Assembly: GCA_050744245.1 (NCBI GenBank)
Contig: JBOGGX010000219.1
Location: forward strand, 1 to 21,916
Length of the DNA: 21,916 nucleotides
Source of the DNA: JBOGGX01 sp050744245
GTDB taxonomy: Bacteria > Actinomycetota > Acidimicrobiia > Acidimicrobiales > JBOGGX01
Reading direction: 5' to 3'
The notes beneath the pieces were generated by a model, which saw nothing but the letters and a program-made list of their open reading frames with translations, did no database searches and was not told where the DNA came from. This document shows, in pieces, positions 7,666 to 14,876 of this stretch (the stretch's first letter is position 1; every line of letters begins with the position of its first letter). The translations under genes and the position numbers were made by a program.

Positions 7666-8172
7666 GCGCCAGCGTGTCGGTGGCCGAGGCCGGGCAGCTC
7701 ACGGTGATGGTGGGCGGCGCGGCCGGTGCCCTCGAACGGGCCCGGCCCGTGCTCGATGCCGTGGCCAGGCGCGTCTTCCACCTCGGCGAGCTGGGCCGGG
7801 CGCGACCATGAAGCTGGCGGTCAACTCGCTCCTGCACGGTCTCAACGTGGCCCTGGCCGAGGCGCTGGTGCTGGTCGAGAAGGCCGGCATCGAGCGATCG
7901 ACGGCCTACGGGGTCTTCGCCTCCGGGGCGGTGGCCGCCCCATTCGTGCTCTACAAGCGGGAGGCCTACGAGCACCCGGAGTCGACGCCGGTGGCCTTCA
8001 GCCTCGATCTGGTGGCCAAGGACCTCGAGCTCATCCTCCGGTTGGCGGCGAGGTGGGAGCCGAGATGGACCAGGCCGCGGCCAACCGCACGATCGTCGAG
8101 CGGGCAATCGACGCCGGGCTCGGGCCAAAGGATCTGAGCGCCATCGCCGAGCTCCTGCGGGCCAAGATGTGA
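7665..8172 (+). pseudogene. 3-hydroxyisobutyrate dehydrogenase-like protein, C-terminal part with two frameshifts
   Basis: The sequence begins at the VSASVSVAEAGQLTVMVGGA motif of beta-hydroxyacid dehydrogenases, so the whole NAD-binding Rossmann N-terminus is missing. It continues with RARPVLDAVARRVFHLGELG. At about 7800 the frame shifts by one missing base, inside the expected GATMK motif. The next frame reads MKLAVNSLLHGLNVALAEAL, with the active-site Lys and Asn, then FSLDLVAKDLELILRLA. At about 8043 a second one-base shift leads to the C-terminal helices (VERAIDAGLGPKDLSAIAEL) and a TGA at 8170-8172. The family normally has about 290 aa; this is about 165 aa in three pieces. It is joined directly to the IS110 fragment, so a deletion starting inside the element probably removed its front half. 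Confidence 0.82.
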
Positions 8173-8173
8173 C

Positions 8174-8614
8174 ATGCAAAGCGACGCCAAGACGGTCGAC
8201 GAGTACCTGCAGTCCCTGCCTGACGATCGGCGAGCGGCCGTGGCGGCTGTCCGCGATGTCATACGCGCCAACCTTCCCGACGGCTTCGAGGAGGTCATGC
8301 AGTACGGGATGATCGGTTACTACATCCCGCTCGAGCGCTATCCCGACACCTACAACGGCCAGCCGCTCGGCGTGGCTGCACTGGCGAACCAGAAGAACCA
8401 CATGGCCATGTACCTCACGGGGATCTACGCCGACGACGCGGAGGCCTCATGGTTCAAGGACCAGTGGCGGTCGGCCGGCAAGAAGCTCGACATGGGCAAG
8501 AGCTGTGTGCGCTTCAAGACGCTCGACGACGTGCCCCTCGACGTCGTGGCCGAGGCCATCGCCAGGACGTCGGTCGACGACTTCATCGCGTCCTATGAGC
8601 GCAGCCGGGCCTGA
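8174..8614 (+). CDS. DUF1801 (YdhG-like) domain protein
   Basis: 146 aa, intact. The DUF1801 pattern is clear: TVDEYLQSLPDDRRAAVAAV at the N-terminus, EEVMQYGMIGYYIPL in the middle, then NHMAMYLTGIY, WRSAGKKLDMGKSCVRFKT and a C-terminal helix ending YERSRA. The family is small and cytosolic with a fold seen in YdhG/YjhX-like proteins; its biochemical role is not established, although some members are linked to intracellular iron chaperoning by analogy with frataxin-like folds. The ATG at 8174 lies one base after the dehydrogenase remnant's stop, so the two were probably once co-transcribed. It is one of the few genes in this zone without a lesion, which suggests it is still selected. Confidence 0.85.
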   Translation: MQSDAKTVDEYLQSLPDDRRAAVAAVRDVIRANLPDGFEEVMQYGMIGYYIPLERYPDTYNGQPLGVAALANQKNHMAMYLTGIYADDAEASWFKDQWRSAGKKLDMGKSCVRFKTLDDVPLDVVAEAIARTSVDDFIASYERSRA

Positions 8615-8623
8615 TCATTTCGC

Positions 8624-8659
8624 CTCGATCGGGTGAACGGTGCCCGGCTCACGATCGAG
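8624..8659 (+). terminator. Hairpin downstream of the DUF1801 gene
   Basis: An inverted repeat, CTCGATCG (8624-8631) and CGATCGAG (8652-8659), begins 10 nt after the DUF1801 stop. An inner TGA/TCA pair around a 12-nt loop extends it. No T-tract follows. Position and symmetry suggest a terminator, though a regulatory site for the downstream cold-shock gene is possible. The remaining 174 bp up to that gene hold no other supported feature. Confidence 0.4.
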
Positions 8660-8833
8660 CCCATCCGCCACCGGGAACTGAGCGACGTGTTCGGCGATGC
8701 GCCCGCCGACGCCGTTTCGGTGTCGCTGCTACCGTGACGGCGCGCTCGGTTCACGCACGCCTCCGGGTGCCGTCGACGGTGGGAAGATCGGCCCCCGTGC
8801 GTGTGGGGAGAGCGTGCAGGAGTGAGGAATCCG

Positions 8834-9037
8834 GTGGCGGTTGGCACCGTGAAGTGGTTCAGCTCGGAGAAGGGCTTCGGCTTCATCAAGCCCGACGACG
8901 GGAGCGACGACGTGTTCGTCCACTTTTCTGCGATCGAGGGCACGGGCTACCGCAGCCTCGATGAGGGTGAGCGGGTCGAGTTCGAGACCCAGCCGGGGCG
9001 AAAGGGCTTGCAGGCCGCAAACGTGAAGAAGGTGTAA
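8834..9037 (+). CDS. Cold-shock protein (CspA family)
   Basis: 67 aa, one complete cold-shock domain, an OB-fold that binds single-stranded RNA and DNA and melts RNA structure. The start VAVGTVKWFSSEKGFGFIKP contains RNP-1 (KGFGFI), and DDVFVHFSAIEG contains RNP-2. The chain ends GLQAANVKKV, as in actinobacterial Csps. The GTG at 8834 gives the canonical N-terminus; a TGAGGA ribosome site lies 5 nt upstream. The longer in-frame start at 8801 would add 11 residues unlike the family. The stop TAA at 9035-9037 is in the same frame as the following haem-domain remnant, which has no clear start of its own. Confidence 0.93.
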   Translation: MAVGTVKWFSSEKGFGFIKPDDGSDDVFVHFSAIEGTGYRSLDEGERVEFETQPGRKGLQAANVKKV

Positions 9038-9040
9038 CCG

Positions 9041-9544
9041 ATCTCGGCCGACGAACCCGCGCCTGCGGCCGCCTCTCGTTCCAAGCCACGCCGGTGGATC
9101 ATCCGGTCGTTGCTTGGTTTCGGCGCGCTGTTCCTGCTCATCCAGCTCGTGCCGTACGGGTGGCGACACTCGAATCCGCCGGTGGTCGACGAGGCGCCGT
9201 GGCCATCGGCCGAGGCCAGGGAGCTCTCGGTGCGGGCCTGCTACGACTGCCACAGCTACGAGATCCGCTGGCCGCCGCACTCCTTCGTCGCCCCCATGTC
9301 GTGGTTGGTCCGGGCCGACGTCGACGCCGGGCGGGACGAGCTCAACTTCTCCGAGTGGGACGCCCACGAGAGCGAAGCCGACGACGCGGCCGAGCAGATC
9401 CTGGAAGGGGAGATGCCGCCGGGCCGGTAGACCATCATCCACCGTGACGCCCGGCTGAGCGACGCCGAGATGGCGATCCTCGTCGCCGCGCTGGAGCAGA
9501 TGGACGGCCCCGGCAGCGACAACTCTGGTCCGGGCGGCGGTTAG
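9041..9544 (+). pseudogene. Membrane-anchored haem-binding-domain protein, interrupted by an amber codon
   Basis: The frame from 9041 reads: a short Ala-rich segment, basic SKPRRWIIRS, one membrane segment (LLGFGALFLLIQLVPYGW), then a haem-binding domain with ACYDCHSYEIRWPPHSF (CxxCH), SWLVRADVDAGRDELNFSEW and EQILEGEMPPG. A TAG at 9428-9430 falls right after MPPGR, yet the same frame continues with the family's expected end, TIIHRDARLSDAEMAILVAA, to a TAG at 9542-9544. No ATG or GTG lies between the cold-shock stop and the membrane segment; only a TTG at 9110, inside the segment, or an unlikely ATC at 9041 is available. The family is a cytochrome-like c-haem domain facing outside the membrane. 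It is most likely a decaying gene; suppression or readthrough is less likely. Confidence 0.72.
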
Positions 9545-10464
9545 CCCACGAGCACGTCGAGGACCCGGTCGACGTCGGCGGCCGTGTTGTACAGGTGGAA
9601 CGACGCCCGCAGCCGGCCGGCCCGGATGGCGGTGACGACGCCGGCGCGCTGGAGCCGGGCCGAGGCCTCGTCGGCGACGTCGATCGACACGATGGCCGAG
9701 TCGCTCCCGTTCAGACCCAGTCCTCGCCGGAACCGGTTGGCCAGCGCCAGGTTGTGCTCAAGGATGGTGTCGACGCCGACGGTGGCGAGCAGCTCGAGCG
9801 CCGGCGCCTGCCCGGCCCACGACGCCCAGGCCGGTGACACGTCGAGGCGCCGGGCGTCGCCGGCCAGCCGCAGCGGCAGGCTGTAGATCGATGTCCACGG
9901 ATCGACGCCGATCGGGAGCCACCCGGCCGCCTGGGTGGCGTCGACCAGCGTGAGGGCCCCGCTGGCCTGCGCCGCCCGGTCGAGGTCATCGAGCGAGGTG
10001 ACGGAGCCGTCGGCCGGCTGCACGATCGACACGGCCACGAGGTCGACGAGGTCGTCGATCGTGTCGATGAGCTCGCCCAACGGCACCGAGCTCATGGTGA
10101 GCTCGCCGCGCTCGGCCCTGACCGCGAACGGGAACAGCAACGAGGCGAAGTCGTCGTCGGCGACGAGGACCGTGGCTCCGGCCGGGAGGCTCGACGCCAC
10201 CAGCCCGACGAACTGCGCCGTCTGCGACCCGACCGCGACCCGGTTCGCCGGCACGCCGACCACACGGGCGAAGGCGTCGCGGCTGCGGGCCACCGGGCGG
10301 TCGAACGCGGCGGCGTCCATGTGCCCGCGGGCCCGTTCCTCCTCGGCCGCGAGCACCGCCTCGGTCGCCGAGTCGGGCGCCAGGCCGTGGGTCGCGGTGT
10401 TCAGAAAGGTCACCCGGGGGTGGAAGCGGTCCTGGGCCTCGGCCAGGCCGAGCGATGCGGTCAT
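9541..10464 (-). CDS. Aminotransferase class V-family protein lacking the PLP-lysine segment
   Basis: 307 aa. The frame has the fold-type I pattern of class V enzymes: FHPRVTFLNTATHGLAP at the N-terminus, RVAVGSQTAQFVGLVASSLP, and the cofactor-Asp motif LTLVDATQAAGWLPIGVD (about 169-187). In relatives, about 30-45 residues then follow with the AGYKWLLSPRGTAF motif that carries the Schiff-base lysine. Here IGVD is joined directly to PWTSIYSLPLRLAGDARRLD (about 9897-9908), which normally lies after that segment. The rest, SPAWASWAGQAPALELLATV to the C-terminus, is intact. The missing piece is in-frame, so a protein can still be made but should not form an internal aldimine. The ATG at 10462-10464 is chosen because it leads straight into the conserved N-terminus. 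It is divergent from putA. Confidence 0.78.
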   Translation of the reverse strand: MTASLGLAEAQDRFHPRVTFLNTATHGLAPDSATEAVLAAEEERARGHMDAAAFDRPVARSRDAFARVVGVPANRVAVGSQTAQFVGLVASSLPAGATVLVADDDFASLLFPFAVRAERGELTMSSVPLGELIDTIDDLVDLVAVSIVQPADGSVTSLDDLDRAAQASGALTLVDATQAAGWLPIGVDPWTSIYSLPLRLAGDARRLDVSPAWASWAGQAPALELLATVGVDTILEHNLALANRFRRGLGLNGSDSAIVSIDVADEASARLQRAGVVTAIRAGRLRASFHLYNTAADVDRVLDVLVG

Positions 10465-10473
10465 GACCGCATT

Positions 10474-10516
10474 CTCGACGCACGACGCGCCGCCTGGCGG
10501 CGCGAGATGCGTCGAG
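10474..10516. promoter_or_regulatory. Long interrupted palindrome between the aminotransferase gene and putA
   Basis: Arms CTCGACGCA (10474-10482) and TGCGTCGAG (10508-10516) flank a second perfect repeat GCGCCGCC/GGCGGCGC around a single T, with a 4-nt internal mismatch (CGAC/GAGA) between them. It starts 10 bp from the aminotransferase ATG and ends 47 bp before the putA ATG. It could be an operator for divergent control, for example by the Lrp/AsnC regulator encoded downstream, or a very stable RNA hairpin in the putA leader. Its symmetry is too long to be chance. Confidence 0.55.
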
Positions 10517-10563
10517 TTTGGTTGAGCGGTGGACGGCGACCTCTGGCGGTACCGTGGCAGGCG

Positions 10564-13536
10564 ATGGCCGACCCGCTCGACAACGACGTCACCGCCCTGG
10601 CCCGCAGGATCGCCGAGCTCGGCGCCGGCGAGCGCTCGTCGGTGTTCAAGATGTCGTGGTGGAGCGACACCATGCTCGACTGGGCCATGTCGAAGCCGGG
10701 GTTCAAGACCGAGCTGTTCCGCTTCGTCGACGTGTTCCCCGCCCTCACCGACAACGCCGACGTCCTGCGGCATGTCGACGAGTACTTCGAAGGCTCCGAC
10801 GCGCCCAGGCTGCTCAATGTCGGGATCGGCGCCGCCGACAAGCTGCCGGGCGGCAAGGCCATCGCGGCCAGTGTCGCCCGCCGCAACATCATGCGGATGG
10901 CTCACCAGTTCATCGCCGGGACCACGCCGTCGGAGGCGGTGGCCAGCCTCGAGGGCCTGTGGTCGAGCGGGAAGGCGTTCACCTGCGACCTCCTCGGCGA
11001 GAAGACGATCATCGAGTCAGAGGCCGAGCGTTACGCCGGCCGGGTCGTCGACCTCCTCACCGCGGTCGCCGACGCCGCCCCCCGATGGGCGCCCAACCCG
11101 ACACTCGAGCACGACGACCTCGGGCCGGTCCCGCGGGTGAACATCTCGATCAAGCCCACCGCGCTGGCCACCCACTACGAGCCGCTGTCGCGCGAGCTCG
11201 GCCTGACCCATGCCAAGGAGCGCATCCGCCCGATCCTCCGGCTGGCGCGGAAACACAATGCGTTCATCCACTTCGACATGGAGCAGTACGACGCCAAGGA
11301 CATCACGCTCCAGCTGTTCAGGGAGCTCCTCACCGGGCCCGACTTCGTCGACGTCGATGCCGGCATCGTCATCCAGGCCTACCTGAAGGACTCGCACCAC
11401 GACCTGGCCGACCTGATCGCCTGGTCATCGGCCCGGGCCAGGCCGATCACGGTCCGTCTGGTGAAGGGGGCCTACTGGGACGCCGAGAGCGCGGTGGCCC
11501 GCACCGAGGGCTGGCCGGTGCCGGTCTTCGAGCACAAGGCCGAGACCGACGCCAACTACGAGCGGTGCGTGCGGCTGCTGCACGACCACCACGGCGAGGT
11601 CCGGGCCGCGTTCGGGTCGCACAACCTCCGGTCGCTCGCCTACGCCATCACCTACGCCCGCCACGCCGGCATCCCCGACAACGGCTTCGAGATCCAGATG
11701 ATCTACGGCATGGCCGACTCGATGCACGAGGCGATCAAACGCCTGGGCCACCGTCTACGGGTGTACGTGCCGGTGGGGGAGTTGGTGCCGGGCATGGCCT
11801 ACCTCGTGCGCCGCCTGCTCGAGAACACGTCGAACGAGTCGTTCGTCCGCCACCGCTTCGCCGAGGGGCGAGCCCTCGACGAGCTGCTGGCGCCGCCGGA
11901 GGTCGACGAGATCCCGGGTCCGACCGAGGCGCCCAGACCCGAACCCACCGATACGGCCGATCCGAAGCCGTACTGGCCCGAGCCGGTGACCGAGTGGCGC
12001 CGGACCTCCCGCCGGGCCGCGTTCGCCGCCGCCGTCGAGAGGACCGGCGGCCGGTTCCCGGTCAAGGTCCCGGCGCTGATCGACGGGCAGCAGGTCACCA
12101 CCGGCTCGGTCATCGAGTCGGTCGACCCTGGTCACTACGACCGGGTGGTCGCCACGTCGGCCTCGTGCACCGCGGCCGACGCCGATGCCGCGGTCAGGGC
12201 CGCGGTTGCGGTGCAGGACCGCTGGCGGGCGACCCCGGCCCGCGAACGGGCCGCGGTGCTGTTCCGGGCGGCCGAGTGGATGCGGGCCAGACGCGACGAG
12301 CTCGCCGCGCTCGAGACCTTCGAGGCCGGCAAGCCGTGGGACCAGTCCGACGGCGACGTGTGCGAGGCCATCGACTTCTACGAGTACTACGGGCGGCAGA
12401 TGCTGCGCCTCGATGCCGGCGGTGACGTCATCTCGCCGCCGGGCGAGACCAACGTCCTGCGCTACCAGGGCAAGGGGGTGACCGCGGTGATCTCGCCGTG
12501 GAACTTCCCGCTCGCCATCCCGGCCGGCATGGCCGCCGCCGCGCTCGTGGCCGGCAACCCGGTCATCCTCAAGCCGGCCGAGCAGACCCCGCTGGTGGCG
12601 TGGAAGCTGGCCGAGGCGTTCGTCGCCGCCGGCGTGCCCAAGGGCGTGTTCCAGTTCCTACCGGGGCTCGGCGAGGACGTCGGGGCCCGGCTGGTCGAGC
12701 ACCCCGACGTTCACCTCATCGCCTTCACCGGCTCCAAGGCGGTCGGGCTCCACATCATCGAGCAGGCCGCCATCCACCGCCCGGGCCAGCGCCACATCAA
12801 GCGGGTTGTGGCCGAGATGGGCGGCAAGAACGCCCTCATCATCGATGCCGACGCCGACCCGGACCAGGCCGTGCCGGCCGCGGTGTACTCGGCGTTCGGC
12901 TACGCCGGTCAGAAGTGCTCCGCCGCCACCCGTCTGATCGTGCTCGATCCGATCTGCGACTCGTTCATCGAGCGGGTGGTCGGCGCCGGGCGGGAGATCG
13001 TGGTCGGTCACCCGTCCGAGAAGGCGACCAAGGTCGGTCCGGTGATCGACGCCGACGCGTACAAGCGGCTGACGGCGGCGGTCGAGCGGGCCCACCTCGA
13101 GGGCCGGGTGCTGCTCCAACGGGACGACGTGCCCGACGGCGGTTGGTACATCGGGCCGACGATCGTCGACCATGTCGATCCCGTTTCGGCCCAGGTGGCC
13201 AGGGACGAGCTGTTCGGCCCGGTGCTCGCCGTGCTCAGGGCGCACGACCTCGACCATGCCATCGAACTGGCGAACGACACCGAGTACGCCCTGACCGGGG
13301 GCGTCTTCTCCCGGTCGCCCGACAACATCGCCAGGGTGGCGGCCGAGCTGCGAGCCGGGAACGTGTACGTCAACCGGCACATCACCGGGGCCGTCGTGGG
13401 GCGCCAGCCGTTCGGCGGCTACGGGATGTCCGGCGTGGGGTCCAAGGCGGGTGGCCCCGACTACCTGCTGCAATTCCTCGACCCACGAGTGGTCACCGAG
13501 AACACCATCCGGCAGGGGTTCGTGCCTGAGGCATGA
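10564..13536 (+). CDS. putA: Bifunctional proline dehydrogenase / L-glutamate gamma-semialdehyde dehydrogenase
   Basis: 990 aa. It oxidises proline to pyrroline-5-carboxylate with FAD, then the semialdehyde to glutamate with NAD+, with channelling between sites. The PRODH barrel is about residues 70-440: VNISIKPTALATHY, FIHFDMEQYDAKDITLQLF, GIVIQAYLKDS, VRLVKGAYWDAE, FGSHNLRSLAYAITYARH, GELVPGMAYLVRRLLEN. The aldehyde dehydrogenase is about 500-985: ISPWNFPLAIPAGMAAAAL, KPAEQTPLVAWKLAEAF, IAFTGSKAVGL, VAEMGGKNALII with the general-base Glu, YAGQKCSAATRL with the catalytic Cys, ELFGPVLAVLRA, and QPFGGYGMSG. There is no N-terminal ribbon-helix-helix, so unlike E. coli PutA it is not its own repressor. 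The ATG at 10564 is the natural start; its ribosome site is weak. It overlaps the next gene by 4 nt, and an Lrp/AsnC regulator lies downstream. Confidence 0.96.
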   Translation: MADPLDNDVTALARRIAELGAGERSSVFKMSWWSDTMLDWAMSKPGFKTELFRFVDVFPALTDNADVLRHVDEYFEGSDAPRLLNVGIGAADKLPGGKAIAASVARRNIMRMAHQFIAGTTPSEAVASLEGLWSSGKAFTCDLLGEKTIIESEAERYAGRVVDLLTAVADAAPRWAPNPTLEHDDLGPVPRVNISIKPTALATHYEPLSRELGLTHAKERIRPILRLARKHNAFIHFDMEQYDAKDITLQLFRELLTGPDFVDVDAGIVIQAYLKDSHHDLADLIAWSSARARPITVRLVKGAYWDAESAVARTEGWPVPVFEHKAETDANYERCVRLLHDHHGEVRAAFGSHNLRSLAYAITYARHAGIPDNGFEIQMIYGMADSMHEAIKRLGHRLRVYVPVGELVPGMAYLVRRLLENTSNESFVRHRFAEGRALDELLAPPEVDEIPGPTEAPRPEPTDTADPKPYWPEPVTEWRRTSRRAAFAAAVERTGGRFPVKVPALIDGQQVTTGSVIESVDPGHYDRVVATSASCTAADADAAVRAAVAVQDRWRATPARERAAVLFRAAEWMRARRDELAALETFEAGKPWDQSDGDVCEAIDFYEYYGRQMLRLDAGGDVISPPGETNVLRYQGKGVTAVISPWNFPLAIPAGMAAAALVAGNPVILKPAEQTPLVAWKLAEAFVAAGVPKGVFQFLPGLGEDVGARLVEHPDVHLIAFTGSKAVGLHIIEQAAIHRPGQRHIKRVVAEMGGKNALIIDADADPDQAVPAAVYSAFGYAGQKCSAATRLIVLDPICDSFIERVVGAGREIVVGHPSEKATKVGPVIDADAYKRLTAAVERAHLEGRVLLQRDDVPDGGWYIGPTIVDHVDPVSAQVARDELFGPVLAVLRAHDLDHAIELANDTEYALTGGVFSRSPDNIARVAAELRAGNVYVNRHITGAVVGRQPFGGYGMSGVGSKAGGPDYLLQFLDPRVVTENTIRQGFVPEA

Positions 13537-14291
13537 GTGAGCCAGGTGTCGGCTGCCCCGGATGTGGTGGGCTCGCGCCCCCGGAAGCGGCCTTCTGCCC
13601 CTCGTGCGGCTCGGCCCTGGCGCCCTCGCGGTCGGCGGCCGCCCGCGACACAGAACCGGCTGCCGAACGAGATCCCGACGCCACGGTCGTGGTTGCCCTC
13701 CCTCCGGTGTCCGAGGCCATCGGTCGGTACGCCGACGACAAGCTCGGCGGCGCACGGGACCGCCTGCGCCAACTCGTGCCCCGCAACCAGAAGGTCGACA
13801 ACCGCATCGCCGGGGTACTCGGACTGGTCGCCGGCCTGCTGGCGGTGGCGGCCACGTATCTCCCATGGATCCAGATCGAGATCGCCGGCCACTCGGGGCC
13901 GGGGAGCCTGGCCACCGGGCTCGGCGGTCGCGACGGTGTGACCGTGCTCGTCGTGGGCGCCCTGGCCGCGGTGGCCGGGATCCTGCTCCTCGTCGGCCGG
14001 GGCGACGCGTGGCTCAAGATGGCCATGTTCGTCACCGGAGCGATCGTCACCATCATCGGCATCGTCGACATCGTCGACGTCCGGAACAAGGCCGTCGACC
14101 TCGAGGAGCGCTTCGGCGTGCGGGAGGGGGCCGTGACCGCATCGGTCGGCGTCGGCCTCTGGATGGTGCTCGTCGCCGGAGTGCTGCTGGTGGCGGCAGG
14201 CCTGGCGGCCCGCCGGCCGGCGTCGGACGAACGGCTGGCGCCGCTCCCACCCGCGGCGACGACGGTCAGCCCTCGCGGATCACCTGGCTGA
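13533..14291 (+). CDS. Zinc-ribbon membrane protein coupled to putA
   Basis: 252 aa. A short N-terminal zinc ribbon has CPGC (Cys 8 and 11) and CPSC (Cys 22 and 25). A polar linker and a basic segment follow (about residues 40-90), then four hydrophobic segments: AGVLGLVAGLLAVAATYL, VTVLVVGALAAVAGILLLVG, AMFVTGAIVTIIGIVDIVD and VGVGLWMVLVAGVLLVAAGL. The ATG overlaps the putA stop in an ATGA, so its translation is coupled to putA. I do not recognise a named function; proteins of this build are common uncharacterised actinobacterial membrane proteins. The context permits a role tied to proline use at the membrane, but nothing in the sequence shows it. Its last 26 bp overlap the 3' end of the convergent Lrp/AsnC gene. 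Confidence 0.82.
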   Translation: MSEPGVGCPGCGGLAPPEAAFCPSCGSALAPSRSAAARDTEPAAERDPDATVVVALPPVSEAIGRYADDKLGGARDRLRQLVPRNQKVDNRIAGVLGLVAGLLAVAATYLPWIQIEIAGHSGPGSLATGLGGRDGVTVLVVGALAAVAGILLLVGRGDAWLKMAMFVTGAIVTIIGIVDIVDVRNKAVDLEERFGVREGAVTASVGVGLWMVLVAGVLLVAAGLAARRPASDERLAPLPPAATTVSPRGSPG

Positions 14292-14745
14292 CCAGGGGGA
14301 GCACGCGGTAGCTCATCTGCTCGGTGAGGGCGATGGTGGTCGTCGTACGCACGATGCCGTTGACCCGCAGGATGGCGTTGATCACCTCCTGCAGGTGTTC
14401 GTTGGTGCGGGCCACCACCCGGCACATGAGGTCGCCCTGACCCGTGGTTGCATGGGCCTCGAGCACCTCGGGGATCTGGCTCAGGTGCGCCATGACGTCG
14501 CCGAGTCGGCCCTGGGCGATCTCGAGGCTCACGAAGGCGATGACCGTGTAGCCCAGCGCCCGAAGGTCGAGGTCGGGCGAGAAGCCCGTGATCACCCCGC
14601 GCCGCTGCAGCTTCTCGAGTCTGGCCTGGATCGTGCCCCTCGCGACGCCCAGCTGACGGGCGAGCTCCATGACGCCAGCCCTCGGCGTCTCGTTCAGGGC
14701 GCGGATGAGCCGGGCGTCGAGCTCATCGATGCCGGTGGGCAGCAT
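14266..14745 (-). CDS. Lrp/AsnC-family transcriptional regulator
   Basis: 159 aa. An N-terminal winged helix-turn-helix (DELDARLIRALNETPRAGVM, ELARQLGVARGTIQARLEKL) is followed by QRRGVITGFSPDLDLRALGY and a RAM/ligand-binding domain (VIAFVSLEIAQGRLGDVMAH, VLEAHATTGQGDLMCRVVAR, and the C-terminal strand with RTTTTIALTEQMSYRVLPL). Proteins of this family form octamers, sense amino acids and often regulate proline dehydrogenase genes, so control of the adjacent putA operon is a reasonable inference. It is convergent with, and overlaps by 26 bp, the putA-coupled membrane protein gene. A nested palindrome at its own start suggests autoregulation. Confidence 0.93.
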   Translation of the reverse strand: MLPTGIDELDARLIRALNETPRAGVMELARQLGVARGTIQARLEKLQRRGVITGFSPDLDLRALGYTVIAFVSLEIAQGRLGDVMAHLSQIPEVLEAHATTGQGDLMCRVVARTNEHLQEVINAILRVNGIVRTTTTIALTEQMSYRVLPLVSQVIREG

Positions 14746-14779
14746 TGCGATGGTCTAACAGACCTCTTGATCGCCATGC
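14742..14779. promoter_or_regulatory. Nested palindrome over the lrp-like start, candidate autoregulatory operator
   Basis: Outer arms GCATTGCGAT (14742-14751) and ATCGCCATGC (14770-14779) match at 9 of 10 positions. An inner GGTCT-AAC-AGACC repeat (14752-14764) lies between them. The left arm includes the regulator's own start codon, so binding would block its initiation. It also lies about 100 bp upstream of the divergent membrane-protein gene. It does not resemble the E. coli Lrp consensus. Confidence 0.4.
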
Positions 14780-14876
14780 TGAGAGGCGCGGTCCTGCACC
14801 GGCGTCCGTCGTGGCGGTGTCGGTCGGCCGGGGGCGCTCACGTTCACCCGGTCATATGGGCTATACCGGCGCTTCC

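Noticed and set aside
8633..8737. 35-codon GTG frame after the DUF1801 gene
   Set aside because: No ribosome site, no recognisable motif, and it overlaps the hairpin at 8624-8659. It could be a remnant, but cannot be supported.
10518..12425. Long alternative frame over the first part of putA (and a similar one at 12498-13529)
   Set aside because: Arg/Ala/Pro-rich shadow translations with no domain, fully inside a well-conserved enzyme gene.
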